The translations under genes were made by a program, and so were the position numbers. The notes under the pieces are model-generated. The model was not told the origin of the DNA and ran no database searches. It saw nothing but the letters and a program-made list of their open reading frames with translations. A stretch of 64,000 nt of DNA from Micromonospora cathayae (GTDB taxonomy: Bacteria; Actinomycetota; Actinomycetes; Mycobacteriales; Micromonosporaceae). The DNA lies in NCBI RefSeq assembly GCF_028993575.1, contig NZ_CP118615.1, positions 5,981,001 through 6,045,000 of the forward strand, in the 5' to 3' direction. This document shows, piece after piece, positions 1 through 8,889 of the stretch (position 1 is its first letter; every line of letters starts with the position of its first letter).

Positions 1-282
1 GGCGACGACCACACGATCCTCATCGGCCAGATGGTGGCCGTCCATTACAGGACCACGCCGGCAGCAGGCACCCGACGCCCTCGCCGTGGTCGGAATCCAG
101 CAACTGCGCCGCGTACGACTGGTCCACGTACCGGCTCAGGCCAGCACGGGCCGGGCGGGTCCATCACGTCTGCGCTGCTGGAGGAGAACCGCACCCGGGC
201 AGTGGGCGAGATGGCCGATGCCTGCCGGGCTGCCGAGGAACTTCTTGACACCTTCTTAACTGATCGACAGACTTGCCCGTGT
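1..282. other. left edge, no gene that can be supported
   Basis: This stretch holds no convincing complete gene. The first 17 codons of frame 1 read GDDHTILIGQMVAVHY, which faintly resembles the last strand of a flavin-reductase-like domain. The same frame then turns into low-complexity Arg/Pro/Thr sequence, so at most it is the broken end of a gene lying to the left. A TTGACA at 245-250 is a possible -35 box for the protease gene, but I see no good -10 at the right distance. Confidence 0.3.
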
Positions 283-294
283 GAGAGCGCTCTC
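283..294. promoter_or_regulatory. 12-bp perfect palindrome, LacI/CebR-like operator
   Basis: GAGAGCGCTCTC is a perfect palindrome 84 bp before the protease start. Its GAGCGCTC core is the core of operators bound by LacI-family sugar regulators such as CebR in actinomycetes. It lies downstream of a TTGACA at 245-250, where a repressor could block transcription. Assigning the regulator is inference. Confidence 0.4.
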
Positions 295-377
295 TGGTGG
301 CGCGGACCGTCGTTCAGTAGGCCCTGCGCCGCCCGGACCGCCGGACGGGCCGTAGCCCCTGTGTGGAAGGACAACCC

Positions 378-1913
378 ATGACCCGTGCCTACCGAGTGAT
401 CGCGGTGGCGGTGGCGGCGACAGTCGCCGCCACCCTCTCCCCGCTGGTCAGCTCCGCCGCCGTACCGTCGACGACGCCGGCCGCGCGGCCGGCGCCGGAC
501 CTGCCACCGGACATGCTGGCCGCGCTGCGCCGGGACCTGGGGCTCACCGACCAGCAGCTCGCCGTCCGGCTGCGCGTCGAGGCGACCGCCCCGGCCGTCG
601 AGCAGCGCCTCCGCGCCGAACTGGGTGGACAGTTCGGCGGCGCGTGGCTACCGGACGGCGGTTCCCGGCTGACCGTCGCGGTGACCAGCGAGGCGGCGGC
701 GGAGAAGGTCAGGCGGCACGGGGCGGACGCGACGATCGTCGCGCGCGGGCAGGCGGACCTCGACGCGGCCCGCGGCAGGCTGGACCGGCACGGCGCCGAC
801 GCGCCCCGGGACGTCCGGGGCTGGTACACCGACGTGCTCACCAACAGCGTCGTGGTGCTGGCCAGACCCGGTGCCGAGGAGGTCGCGACGACCTTCGCCA
901 GGACCAGCGGCGCCGGCGAGGTGCGGGTGGTGCCGATGGCCGAGCAGCCCCGGCCGATGTACGACCTGCGCGGCGGCGACCAGTACGTCATCAACGGCAA
1001 CACGCTCTGCTCGGTCGGCTTCCCGGTGGCCGGCGGCTTCGTCACCGCCGGGCACTGCGGCGGCGTCGGCAGCCCCACCCTCGGCTACAACAACGTGTCG
1101 CAGGGCCAGGTCGCCGGTTCCTCGTTCCCCGGCAACGACTACGGCTGGGTACGCACCAACGCCAACTGGACGCCCCAGCCGTGGGTGAACAACTACGCGG
1201 GCGGGAACGTGACCGTGGCCGGCTCGCAGGAGGCGGCGATCGGCAGTTCCATCTGCCGTTCCGGGCGGACCACCGGCTGGCGCTGCGGCACCCTGCTCGG
1301 CCGGAACGAGACCATCAACTACGCGCAGGGGGCGGTCTCCGGGCTCAGCCGCAGCAACGCCTGCGCGGAGGGCGGCGACTCGGGCGGCGCGTGGATCTCC
1401 GGCAACCAGGCGCAGGGCGTCACCTCCGGAGGTACGGGCAACTGCTCGTCCGGCGGCACCATGTGGTTCCAGCCGGTCAACGAGATCCTCGGCGCATACG
1501 GCCTCACGCTGACCACCACCGGCGGCGGGAACACCAGCGCCGTGATCAGCAACTGGAACAACAAGTGTCTCGACGTGCCGAACTCGAACTTCTCCGACGG
1601 CGTCCTGGTCCAGATGTGGGGCTGCAACGGTACCGGCGCGCAGCGCTGGACGTTCGTCAACGGCACCCTGCAGACCGCCAACAACAAGTGCCTGGACGTG
1701 GCGTGGGGCTCGACGGCGAACGGCGCGAACATCCAGATCGTCACGTGCAGCGGCAACCCGGCCCAGCAGTTCGTGCTCAGCGCCGCCGGTGACCTGGTCA
1801 ACCCGCAGGCCAACAAGTGCGTGGACATCCGCGACTGGAACGGCAACGACGGGGCGCGGCTGCAACTGTGGGAGTGCGGCGGCACGTTGAACCAGAAGTG
1901 GCGTCGCGGGTGA
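378..1913 (+). CDS. secreted streptogrisin/alpha-lytic-type serine protease with C-terminal ricin-type lectin domain
   Basis: Probable extracellular endopeptidase of family S1 (chymotrypsin fold), made as a pre-pro-enzyme of 511 residues. Residues 1-31 form a signal peptide with a short basic end and an Ala/Val-rich core. Residues about 40-190 fit an alpha-lytic-protease-type pro-domain that would fold the enzyme and then be cleaved off. The catalytic triad is visible: His226 in TAGHCGG, Asp254 in NDYGWV and Ser335 in GGDSGG. Residues about 395-511 form a ricin-type beta-trefoil (CBM13-like) with the recurring NNKCLDV and QxW pattern, likely binding polysaccharide. ATG 378 is preferred over GTG 363 because GGAAGG sits 7 bases upstream and the signal peptide begins there. 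The gene stands alone and ends before a strong hairpin. Confidence 0.93.
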   Translation: MTRAYRVIAVAVAATVAATLSPLVSSAAVPSTTPAARPAPDLPPDMLAALRRDLGLTDQQLAVRLRVEATAPAVEQRLRAELGGQFGGAWLPDGGSRLTVAVTSEAAAEKVRRHGADATIVARGQADLDAARGRLDRHGADAPRDVRGWYTDVLTNSVVVLARPGAEEVATTFARTSGAGEVRVVPMAEQPRPMYDLRGGDQYVINGNTLCSVGFPVAGGFVTAGHCGGVGSPTLGYNNVSQGQVAGSSFPGNDYGWVRTNANWTPQPWVNNYAGGNVTVAGSQEAAIGSSICRSGRTTGWRCGTLLGRNETINYAQGAVSGLSRSNACAEGGDSGGAWISGNQAQGVTSGGTGNCSSGGTMWFQPVNEILGAYGLTLTTTGGGNTSAVISNWNNKCLDVPNSNFSDGVLVQMWGCNGTGAQRWTFVNGTLQTANNKCLDVAWGSTANGANIQIVTCSGNPAQQFVLSAAGDLVNPQANKCVDIRDWNGNDGARLQLWECGGTLNQKWRRG

Positions 1914-1983
1914 GCCCGGTACGCCGTGGCCGGGAACGTCGGTTCCTCGACAGGACCGCCGCGGCCGACGGCAGGTGACTCCA

Positions 1984-2032
1984 CGACGGACGCGGGCTCC
2001 GACCCCTTGCTGGTCGGAGCCCGCGTCCGTCG
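1984..2032. terminator. bidirectional hairpin terminator between convergent genes
   Basis: A perfect 21-bp inverted repeat (1984-2004 paired with 2012-2032) with a 7-base loop lies between the stop of the protease gene and the stop of the converging esterase gene. It can serve both strands. It has no long U tract, as is common for actinobacterial terminators. Confidence 0.85.
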
Positions 2033-2052
2033 GTGGGTTCAGTGGGACGCCC

Positions 2053-3357
2053 TCACTGGGCCAGGAGCCAGCGCAGGATGGTGCGGTCCTCGTAGGTGGG
2101 GGCGGCCGCGAGGTGGTAGTCCGGCTCGGAGAAGGCCGAGTCGGCGTACTCGGTGTACTTGATCACGGCGTTCGCCTGGGCGGGCGTCTTCCCGAGCGCG
2201 ATGTGGGCGTTCCAGATCCGGTTGTACGAGGTCTGGGCGGTGGTGACCACGTTGAGCAGGTGGTCGTGGGTTCCGTGGGTGATCCAGACCGGGGTGCCGT
2301 TGGCGGCGATGGCGGTCGCCTGGGCGGCGCTGGCACCGAAACCTCCGGTGATCAGGGCGGCGTCGAAGAGCCTGGGGTGGGTGGCGAGCGCCGCCCACGC
2401 CAGCGTCGAGCCGTACGAGACGGTGGACGCGTAGATCCGGTCCTGGTCCACCGAGAAGTCCCGGGTGAACGCGTTCAGGAGTTCGACCATGGCGTCCGCC
2501 TGGGCGGCCGGGGTCCCGACCCGCTGGTTCTGCGGGGCCAGCACGATGACGTCCTCGTCGGTGCCGGTCCACTTCTCCTGCGACCACGCCGTCGCGGGGA
2601 TGTCCGCCGCGACCTGCACCCCTTCGTTGGTGCCGTTGAATCCCATGCCGTGGCCGGGCAGGACCACCACGACCGGGTACCTCCTGGCGGCGTCGTAGCC
2701 GGCGGGCAGGTGGTACGCGTAGGGAAGCAGGGTGCCCGAGGTCGTGGTGAACCGCTGGTACACGAAGTCGTCGGCCAGCAGGTTGACCGCCGGTCTGGTG
2801 GGCCGGTACGCCTCGGTGGACGCGGCGGCCAACCGGGGGCCCCGGCCCTGTCCGGCCCGACCGGGCTGGGCGTGCACGTCCTCGTTCTGCTTGACCTGCG
2901 TCTGCAGGTCGGGGTTGACCTTGACGTGGTTCCCGGTCGCCATGATGGTGTTGCCGCCCGGATCCCGCGCATCGAGTTCGACGATGACGTACCTGCCGGG
3001 GTCGGACTGTCGGTCCGCGTTCAGGTCCGGGGTGTCGTTGGTGTAGACGGCGGTGACGGTGCGGTCGGCCCGCTTGCTCGGATCGGTGAGGTCCGCGACG
3101 GGGTTGAAGCGGAAGTTGTAGAGGCTGTCCGAGACGGTGTAGGTGTCGCGGCTCAGGGTCCGGGGGTTGACCTCGGCCGAGTACTCGACCGCGACGGCCG
3201 TGACCTTCTGGCCGAAGGCCAGGATCTGCGTGATCGGGATGACGTTCCGGACTCCGTCGCCGCGGTCGCCGGCCGGGGCCGCGGTGACGCTGCTGGGGGC
3301 GATCAAGGCCGCGCCGACGACGACGGCCGCCGCGGCCAGGGATGTTCGCTTGGACAC
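2053..3357 (-). CDS. secreted alpha/beta-hydrolase (esterase with Ig-like N-terminal domain)
   Basis: Predicted secreted esterase or polysaccharide-ester hydrolase of 434 residues. A signal peptide (SKRTSLAAAAVVVGAALIA...) ends near an Ala-rich cleavage site. Residues about 30-170 form a beta-rich Ig-like region typical of esterases that carry such a domain in front of the catalytic part. The alpha/beta-hydrolase part carries the oxyanion-region motif LPGHGMG, a nucleophile-elbow-like ASTVSYGST with Ser before Tyr-Gly, and a late THGTHDH histidine cluster. GTG 3357 is chosen because GGAGG lies about 9 bases upstream. The gene converges on the protease and shares its terminator. The substrate is not evident. 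Confidence 0.8.
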   Translation of the reverse strand: MSKRTSLAAAAVVVGAALIAPSSVTAAPAGDRGDGVRNVIPITQILAFGQKVTAVAVEYSAEVNPRTLSRDTYTVSDSLYNFRFNPVADLTDPSKRADRTVTAVYTNDTPDLNADRQSDPGRYVIVELDARDPGGNTIMATGNHVKVNPDLQTQVKQNEDVHAQPGRAGQGRGPRLAAASTEAYRPTRPAVNLLADDFVYQRFTTTSGTLLPYAYHLPAGYDAARRYPVVVVLPGHGMGFNGTNEGVQVAADIPATAWSQEKWTGTDEDVIVLAPQNQRVGTPAAQADAMVELLNAFTRDFSVDQDRIYASTVSYGSTLAWAALATHPRLFDAALITGGFGASAAQATAIAANGTPVWITHGTHDHLLNVVTTAQTSYNRIWNAHIALGKTPAQANAVIKYTEYADSAFSEPDYHLAAAPTYEDRTILRWLLAQ

Positions 3358-3471
3358 TGGTCGTCCCTCCGATCGGTGCACCCCGTCAGCGGGGGGCGCC
3401 CTGGCACGGCACGCTACTTAACAGCCCGGAAACCGTCAATACACAAAAACAAGCGGAACGGGGCCCGATAT

Positions 3472-3491
3472 TTGCGACAGTCTTGTCGTAA
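3472..3491. promoter_or_regulatory. inverted repeat, possible operator between divergent genes
   Basis: TTGCGACA-gtct-TGTCGTAA is a near-perfect inverted repeat (7 of 8 positions pair) in an A+T-richer gap between the divergent esterase and ROK genes. It is a natural candidate for autoregulation by the ROK protein. Assignment is inference. Confidence 0.4.
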
Positions 3492-3567
3492 GTGGGCTGA
3501 CCGGATCCACCCACGATTATCAGTCGTCAGGCGACCATCCTCGGTAGCGGATTTATGACGAGCCAGC

Positions 3568-3584
3568 TATAAATACGGACTGTG
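3568..3584 (+). promoter_or_regulatory. -10 box placing a leaderless start for the ROK gene
   Basis: TATAAAT lies 8 bases before GTG 3582, and there is no Shine-Dalgarno sequence. The expected transcription start therefore falls on or beside the start codon, suggesting a leaderless mRNA. The -35 region is weak. Confidence 0.45.
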
Positions 3585-4835
3585 TCCATCACCTCCGACG
3601 GCGACCTCGACAACGTCGCCACCGGCACCGAACGCGCGGTCCTGCGGGTGCTGTCCGACGGACGGCGACGAACCGTCGCCGAGGTCTGCGCCGAACTCGC
3701 CACCGCGCGCAGCAGCGTCGTGCACGCATTGAACCGCCTCCGGGCGGCGGGGGTCGTCGTGGAAGGCCCCACGCAGCGGACGACGAGAGGGCGACCGGCC
3801 CGCGCGTGGTCCCTCGCCGCGTCGCCGGGACTGCTCGCCGTCGTCGTGGCGGCGGCCCACGGGTTCCTCGCCGGGGTGGTGCGCCCCGACGGCGAGATAC
3901 TGGCAGCGGTGCACGGCACGGCTGACTGCACCGCACCCGGGACAGCGCTGGAGCTGCTCGACCGTGCCCTGACCCGGGCCGCAGTGACGTCCCGGGACAT
4001 CGCCCTCGCCGTACTCGGGCTTCCCGGTCCCTCGATGTTCGCGCGGACGCCGGGCCCGCCCTCGTTCGCGGCCTCCCACCTGCGGCGGTTCCGGGAGTGG
4101 GACGGGCGGCCCGCCGCGGACGTCCTGGGTGAACACCTCGCCCGCCCGGTCTTCTGCGAGAACGACGCCAACCTGGCAGCGCTCGGTGAGGCCGTCTACG
4201 GCGACGCCGCCGGCGCCGCCACCATGCTGCACGTCTCCCTCACCCACGGCACCGGCGCCGGTGTGGTCATCGGCGGCAGGCTGCACCGTGGCGGCTCGCG
4301 ACTGGCGGGTGAGATCGGACATCTCCATGTGGACGACGGTGGACAGCTCTGCGAGTGCGGTGCCCGCGGTTGCTTCTGGCAGACCACCAGCATTCCGGCG
4401 CTGCTCAGCGAGCTGGCGGTGGCCCACGGAAGGACCTTCACGGTGCGGGACCTCGACGCTGCCGCCGCCTCCGGGGAGTTGGAGATCGTGCGGGCCCTGC
4501 GGGGGTTCGGCCGTTCCCTGGGTCGTCGGGTCGCCGACTTCGTCGTGTTCCTCGATCCGGAGGCCATCGTCGTGGACCCCTCCCTGGGTGCCGCCTCCGA
4601 CGTCATCGCGGCCGGCATCCGCGAGGCGGTGCACCAGTACACCCCGCCGATGATGGCGGCGTCCGTCCGGATCTCGTCCGGGTCTCTCGGCACCACCGCG
4701 CATCTGAAGGGGGCTGCGGCCCTGGTCCGTACGGAGAACCTCCTCGACGTCGCCGGGTCCGGCCCCACGGGCGTCCCGGGCGGGCCCGGGGTCCGGCGCC
4801 CGGTCCGGGTCCCGCCGACGGCCGACGCCCGCTGA
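3582..4835 (+). CDS. ROK-family transcriptional repressor
   Basis: Sugar-responsive regulator of 417 residues. The N-terminal 80 residues form a winged HTH (TVAEVCAELATARSSVVHALNRL...). The rest is a ROK sugar-kinase-like fold with the ENDANLAALGE motif and the family zinc signature CECGARGCFW near residue 265. The C-terminal 30 residues are Gly/Pro/Arg-rich and probably disordered. It is divergent from the esterase and separated from it by a 224-bp gap with an inverted repeat. It likely represses that gene and itself, but the ligand cannot be read from the sequence. Translation seems leaderless. Confidence 0.85.
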   Translation: MSITSDGDLDNVATGTERAVLRVLSDGRRRTVAEVCAELATARSSVVHALNRLRAAGVVVEGPTQRTTRGRPARAWSLAASPGLLAVVVAAAHGFLAGVVRPDGEILAAVHGTADCTAPGTALELLDRALTRAAVTSRDIALAVLGLPGPSMFARTPGPPSFAASHLRRFREWDGRPAADVLGEHLARPVFCENDANLAALGEAVYGDAAGAATMLHVSLTHGTGAGVVIGGRLHRGGSRLAGEIGHLHVDDGGQLCECGARGCFWQTTSIPALLSELAVAHGRTFTVRDLDAAAASGELEIVRALRGFGRSLGRRVADFVVFLDPEAIVVDPSLGAASDVIAAGIREAVHQYTPPMMAASVRISSGSLGTTAHLKGAAALVRTENLLDVAGSGPTGVPGGPGVRRPVRVPPTADAR

Positions 4836-4890
4836 CCGGGGCGGGTGACAGCGGTCGTCCCCGGCCCCGCCGGGAGCGACGCCTCCCCGG

Positions 4891-4925
4891 CGGCCACTAC
4901 CGGCCACCACCGGCCACCACCGGCC
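4891..4925. repeat. three tandem copies of a 10-bp unit
   Basis: CGGCCACYAC is repeated three times in direct succession and followed by a partial copy, in the gap between the convergent ROK and glycoside hydrolase genes. A further inverted GGCC-rich stretch follows and could act as a weak terminator. Confidence 0.6.
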
Positions 4926-5004
4926 GGCCCTGGTGGCGGCCGGTCGGGTCGCTCAGGCTCTCAGCCCTCGGCGTGCGACGGATCGCTGCCCGGTCGGGTA
5001 CCGG

Positions 5005-5976
5005 TCAGGCGGGCCCACCCTCACCGCTGGCCGCCGGGCCGGCCGGTGCGCCGGGAGTCAACCCGGTCACCGGGTCGTAGCGGACCGGCAGGGGGTCGGA
5101 GAGGTGGCCGGCGAACTCGCCGTCGACGTGGTCGAGAAAACCGATGAGGGACCAGGTGTCGTCCAGGTCGGGAACCAGGCGGGGGGCGTACAGATGGGGG
5201 TCCGGGAACGGTCGGGCCGCGCCGATGTCCCACGGGCCGGTCACGGTGGGGGCGGTGGCGGTCCAGATCCGGTGCGCGGTGTGCCGTGGGGTGGCTCCGG
5301 CGTTGGTGCAGAACAGCAGGACGGGCTGGCCGTCGACGACCGCGACCTGCGGGACCTCCAGGTGACCGAACCCGGCCGGCCGGGACAGCGGTGGCCGGAC
5401 CGTCCAGGTGACCAGGTCGGTGGAGGTGGCGTGGCCGACGACACCGCGTTCGGCTGCCGGGCCGTGGTTGGCGCGGGCGGTGATCAGCATGTGCCAGCCG
5501 TCGCCGGTGGGGTCGGGGAAGACCCAGGGGTCCCGCCACGCCTGTTCGTACCACACGTCCCGGTCGAGGAGTTCGTACCAGGTCGGGTCGGCCTCCACCA
5601 CGGGGTCGGGACCGAGCCGGTGCCAGGTGATCAGGTCGTCGCTGACGGCCAGCCCGATCCGTTGCACCAGCCCGTCCTCGGCGCGGCCGACCCCGGTGTA
5701 GAACAGGTACCACCGCCGGTCCGGTCCGCGTACCGTGCTCCCGGTCCAGGTGGCCAGGTCGTCCCAGCTCGGCGTGTCGGCCGGGACGAGCGCGTCGGCG
5801 ACCAACCGCCAGGAGCGCAGGTCGGTCGAGACGGCGTGGCCGATGGTGGCGCGCAGGTGGCGGCGGTCCGGGTCGAGCAGGGCGCGGGAGGCACGCAGGA
5901 AGAACGCGTGCCGCAGCCCGTCGTCGTCCCGGGCGTACCAGCTGTCCCACACCCAGTGGTCGGGCAGACGTAGCAT
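5005..5976 (-). CDS. clan GH-J glycoside hydrolase (beta-fructosidase-like)
   Basis: Predicted five-bladed beta-propeller hydrolase of 323 residues in the GH32/GH68/GH43-62 superfamily. The motif order fits clan GH-J: VWDSW near residue 11 (nucleophile Asp), WTGSTV, WRDPW (transition-state stabilising RDP) and HLEVPQV (acid/base Glu). There is no signal peptide, so it acts in the cytosol, consistent with an importer bringing in the substrate. A LacI-type operator directly precedes it (5995-6006). No Shine-Dalgarno is visible before ATG 5976, so translation may be leaderless. A fructoside or sucrose-like substrate is inferred from the family; GH43-like activity is the alternative. Confidence 0.75.
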   Translation of the reverse strand: MLRLPDHWVWDSWYARDDDGLRHAFFLRASRALLDPDRRHLRATIGHAVSTDLRSWRLVADALVPADTPSWDDLATWTGSTVRGPDRRWYLFYTGVGRAEDGLVQRIGLAVSDDLITWHRLGPDPVVEADPTWYELLDRDVWYEQAWRDPWVFPDPTGDGWHMLITARANHGPAAERGVVGHATSTDLVTWTVRPPLSRPAGFGHLEVPQVAVVDGQPVLLFCTNAGATPRHTAHRIWTATAPTVTGPWDIGAARPFPDPHLYAPRLVPDLDDTWSLIGFLDHVDGEFAGHLSDPLPVRYDPVTGLTPGAPAGPAASGEGGPA

Positions 5977-5994
5977 GGCCGCGAAGGTAACAGA

Positions 5995-6006
5995 TAAATC
6001 GGTTTA
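5995..6006. promoter_or_regulatory. LacI-type operator in front of the glycoside hydrolase gene
   Basis: TAAATCGGTTTA is a near-perfect palindrome 18 bp upstream of the hydrolase start. It shares its half-sites with the operator of the ABC importer at 7323-7342, so both units are probably repressed by the LacI protein encoded between them. Confidence 0.7.
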
Positions 6007-6124
6007 GCACGACGGTCAGGGACCCCACCGCAACCGGTGTCGACCGCCGGCCCGGCACGCAGCGGCGCGGGCCGGACGGTGCGCGGCCCGGCACGAAGCC
6101 GCGCGCGGGGCGGACGGCCGGCGG

Positions 6125-7150
6125 TCACGACGCGGGGCGGGCGACGGACCGCCGCCGTCGCAGCGGCATCGGGACGAGCACCGGTTCGGCGGCGCGGCCG
6201 TCGAGGAGGATCTCCACGGCGCGGCGGCCCATCTGCTCGTGCGGCAGCGCGGCGGTGGCCAGTCCGGGGCGCAGCCAGGCCGCGATCGGGTCGTCGTCGA
6301 ACGACACCACCGAGATGTCGTCGGGGATGCGCAGGCCGGCCTCACCGAGCGCCTGGTACGCGCCGAAGGCGAGCCGGTCGTTCATGCAGATGACCGCGCT
6401 GGGCCGGGTCGGCCTGGCGAGCAGGGACCGCATCGCGGCGTATCCGTGCTCGGGCAGCCAGTCGGCGCAGGTGGCCTCGGCGAACAGCGCCGTCCCGGCG
6501 GCCGAGAGGGTGTCCCGGACCCCGGTCAGCCGGGCCTGGGCGGCGAGGGAGACCTCCGGGTCGCGTTCCTTGAGCCGGTGCCGGCCGATGAGCGCGATCC
6601 GGTCGTGGTGACCGCGCTGCAGGAGCGCGGTGGCGACGGTCCGGCCGGCGCGTTCGTCGTCCGGCAGTACGCACGGCAGCGGTTCCGGGCTGGTCGCGTT
6701 GAGCAGCACCACCGGGCCGCCGAGGAGGGCCGGCGGTACGGCGAGCCGACGGGTGGCCATCGCGGCGTAGACGACCCCGTCGACCTGCCGGTCGAGCATC
6801 GCCTCGATGGCGTACCGCTCGAACGCCTCGTCGCCCTGCGTCTCGGCGATGAGCAGCACGTGGTCGCGTTCGCGGGCGGCGTCCAGGGCACCCCGGATCA
6901 GGCCGCCGGCGAAGCGGGTGGTGGCCACGATGTCGGAGACGAACGCGATGGTGGCCGTCTTGCGGGTGCGCAGGCTGCGCGCGGCGACGTTGGGGCGGTA
7001 GCCGAGTTCCTCGGCGGCCTCGAAGACCCGTCGGTGCGCCTCGGGCGAGAGCCGGCTGCCCTCGCGCCCGTTGAGCACCATCGACGCGGCGGTCTTGGAC
7101 AGCCCGGCGAGCCGCGCGACGTCGGCCAGCGTTGCCCTGTTGCGGCCCAT
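6125..7150 (-). CDS. LacI-family transcriptional repressor
   Basis: Regulator of 341 residues. The N-terminal LacI HTH reads TLADVARLAGLSKTAASMVLN, followed by the hinge helix (NVAARSLRTRKTATIAFV). A periplasmic-binding-protein-like sugar domain fills the rest, with the usual ending ISVVSFDDDPIAAWLRPGLAT. ATG 7150 is chosen over GTG/ATG further upstream because GGAGGG lies 7 bases before it. It sits between the hydrolase and the importer, and both carry matching palindromes. It is therefore the likely local repressor, released by an imported sugar. Confidence 0.92.
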   Translation of the reverse strand: MGRNRATLADVARLAGLSKTAASMVLNGREGSRLSPEAHRRVFEAAEELGYRPNVAARSLRTRKTATIAFVSDIVATTRFAGGLIRGALDAARERDHVLLIAETQGDEAFERYAIEAMLDRQVDGVVYAAMATRRLAVPPALLGGPVVLLNATSPEPLPCVLPDDERAGRTVATALLQRGHHDRIALIGRHRLKERDPEVSLAAQARLTGVRDTLSAAGTALFAEATCADWLPEHGYAAMRSLLARPTRPSAVICMNDRLAFGAYQALGEAGLRIPDDISVVSFDDDPIAAWLRPGLATAALPHEQMGRRAVEILLDGRAAEPVLVPMPLRRRRSVARPAS

Positions 7151-7293
7151 CAGTCCCTCCGAATCGGGGCGGTGATCCACACTCCGCCCGCCCCATCATG
7201 CGGGGTCGGCGTCCGGTGTCCAGTGCGGCGGAGGCCCGGGATCCGGTCGGACCTCGGTGAACGGGCTGTTTCGAAGCTGTTGCGGACTCGTTC

Positions 7294-7342
7294 TTGACAG
7301 CTTCCCGAACCGCGCGCATGCTCTGCTAAATCAGTTTAGCAG
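7294..7342 (+). promoter_or_regulatory. promoter with overlapping LacI-type operator for the ABC importer operon
   Basis: TTGACA at 7294-7299 is followed after 17 bp by CATGCT (7317-7322), a plausible -35/-10 pair. Directly downstream is CTGCTAAATCAGTTTAGCAG (7323-7342), an inverted repeat with perfect 8-bp arms and a 4-bp centre. A repressor bound there would cover the transcription start. The same half-sites occur at 5995-6006. Confidence 0.7.
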
Positions 7343-7527
7343 CAGGTTTTCCACTCCAGGTCAGGCGACCCACCGCCGTCCTGGAGGTCAGGGTCGGATA
7401 CCGCCCACCCCCGGGTCGAGGCGCGGGTGCGACGTGCTCTCCACGTGGCGACCACCCGAGGTCCCGGACGCAGTGGCAGTGGACCGCCGGCCGGTCAGGT
7501 ACGCGGAGAAGTCAAGGAGCCGAGAAG

Positions 7528-8889
7528 GTGTCTGGTTGTTCGACGAAGTACCCGCGGCGTCGACTGGGGCTGCTCGCCCCGCTGCTCGGCGTCGCCGTGG
7601 CGATCACAGCATGCAGCTCACCGGGAGCCGACCAGGCACCCACCGGTGAACGGTCCGGGTCGGTCAGCACCGAACTGGGGACCGAACCGATCAAGCTGGA
7701 GATGTACGCCGAGACCGGCTTCCCGCTGGCCAAGGCGCTCGCGGACGAGTTCACCAAGCAGCACCCGAACGTGACGTTCAACGTCCGGGAGGACCAGTTC
7801 ACCGTCATCGTGGAGAACGCACCCCGGGTGCTGGCCTCGGACAACGCACCCGACATCATCCGGCTGCCCACCATGGTCGACCTGGTCAAGGACGGGCTGC
7901 TGGCGAACCTCGACCCCTACTTCACCGCGTACGGGTGGGACAGGTTCCCGGCCTCCCAGCTTGTCCAGCTCCGCGTCGGCGAGGGCGGCCGGCCCCGGGG
8001 CACCGGTTCGCTGTACGGGATGGGGCTGGGCTACAGCGTCACCGGCGTGTTCTACAACAAGGACCTGGCCGCCCGGGTCGGGATGACCCAGCCGCCGGCC
8101 ACCATCGCCGAGTTCGAGGACCTGCTCGCCCGGGCCAAGACCGCCGGGGTGCAACCGATCATGCAGTTCAACAAGAACACCGCCGGCATCAACTTCCCGC
8201 ACCAGGCGTTGCAGAACCAGTTCGGCGACCCCGCCCCGATCGCCGACTGGATCTTCCAGAAGCCGGGTGCCACGTTCGACACGCCGGCCGCCCTGAAGGC
8301 CACCGAGACCATCCAGAAGTGGGCCCGCGCCGGCTACTTCCCCGCCGACGCCAACGCCATCGACTACACGGCGATGATGGGCGAGTTCCAGAAGGGCAAC
8401 GGCCTGTTCATGTTCAACGGCGACTGGGAGTCGGGCAACCTCGACAAGTCGATGGCCGGCAAGGTGGGCTTCTTCCTCTTCCCCGGCGAGACCGCCGGGG
8501 CCCGGCACGTGGCGATGTCGGCCCCCAACACCTTCGGCATCGGCGCGAAGGCCAAGAACCCGGACGCCGCCGCGTTCTTCCTCAACTGGGTCCACACCAA
8601 CGACAAGGCCCGCCAGATCTCGGTCACCGTCGGCGGCTCGCACCCCGGCGGCCCGTCCGACCTGGCCGTCCCGGCCGTCGCCGAGGGCAGTCTGCTGGCC
8701 CAGACGCTCGCCGCCTCCCAGCAGCTCGGCGCGGAGAACGGCGCGGTGGACTTCACCGCCAACGCCACCGGCGGCATCTTCGCCGCGGCGATCACCCCGG
8801 AGATGCAGAAGCTGGTCGCCGGCCAGCAGACCCCGCAGGGGTACGTCAAGGCGGTGCAGGCCGAGTACGAGAAGGAACTGTCCCGATGA
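7528..8889 (+). CDS. ABC sugar importer, substrate-binding lipoprotein
   Basis: Extracellular sugar-binding protein of family 1 (453 residues). The N-terminus has basic residues, a hydrophobic stretch and the lipobox ITAC, so it is anchored by a lipidated Cys. The mature part has the usual binding-protein features, including an LDPYF-type segment, YNKDLA and the late GIGAKAKNPDAAAFFLNWV. GTG 7528 follows AAGGAG by about 9 bases. The stop overlaps the permease start by 4 bases. It delivers an oligosaccharide to the two permeases. The ATPase is not encoded here, so a shared MsiK-type ATPase elsewhere is expected. Confidence 0.92.
   Translation: MSGCSTKYPRRRLGLLAPLLGVAVAITACSSPGADQAPTGERSGSVSTELGTEPIKLEMYAETGFPLAKALADEFTKQHPNVTFNVREDQFTVIVENAPRVLASDNAPDIIRLPTMVDLVKDGLLANLDPYFTAYGWDRFPASQLVQLRVGEGGRPRGTGSLYGMGLGYSVTGVFYNKDLAARVGMTQPPATIAEFEDLLARAKTAGVQPIMQFNKNTAGINFPHQALQNQFGDPAPIADWIFQKPGATFDTPAALKATETIQKWARAGYFPADANAIDYTAMMGEFQKGNGLFMFNGDWESGNLDKSMAGKVGFFLFPGETAGARHVAMSAPNTFGIGAKAKNPDAAAFFLNWVHTNDKARQISVTVGGSHPGGPSDLAVPAVAEGSLLAQTLAASQQLGAENGAVDFTANATGGIFAAAITPEMQKLVAGQQTPQGYVKAVQAEYEKELSR

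Noticed and set aside
644..1865. Long frames on both strands across the protease gene
   Set aside because: Arg-rich shadows caused by high G+C; the protease frame has signal peptide, triad and lectin domain.
1975..3558. 527-codon plus-strand frame
   Set aside because: It is the antisense shadow of the secreted esterase, with Gly/Val/Arg-rich text, no motif and no ribosome-binding site.
4891..4925. Possible CRISPR-like repeat
   Set aside because: Units are 10 bp, directly adjacent and without spacers, so it is a simple tandem repeat.
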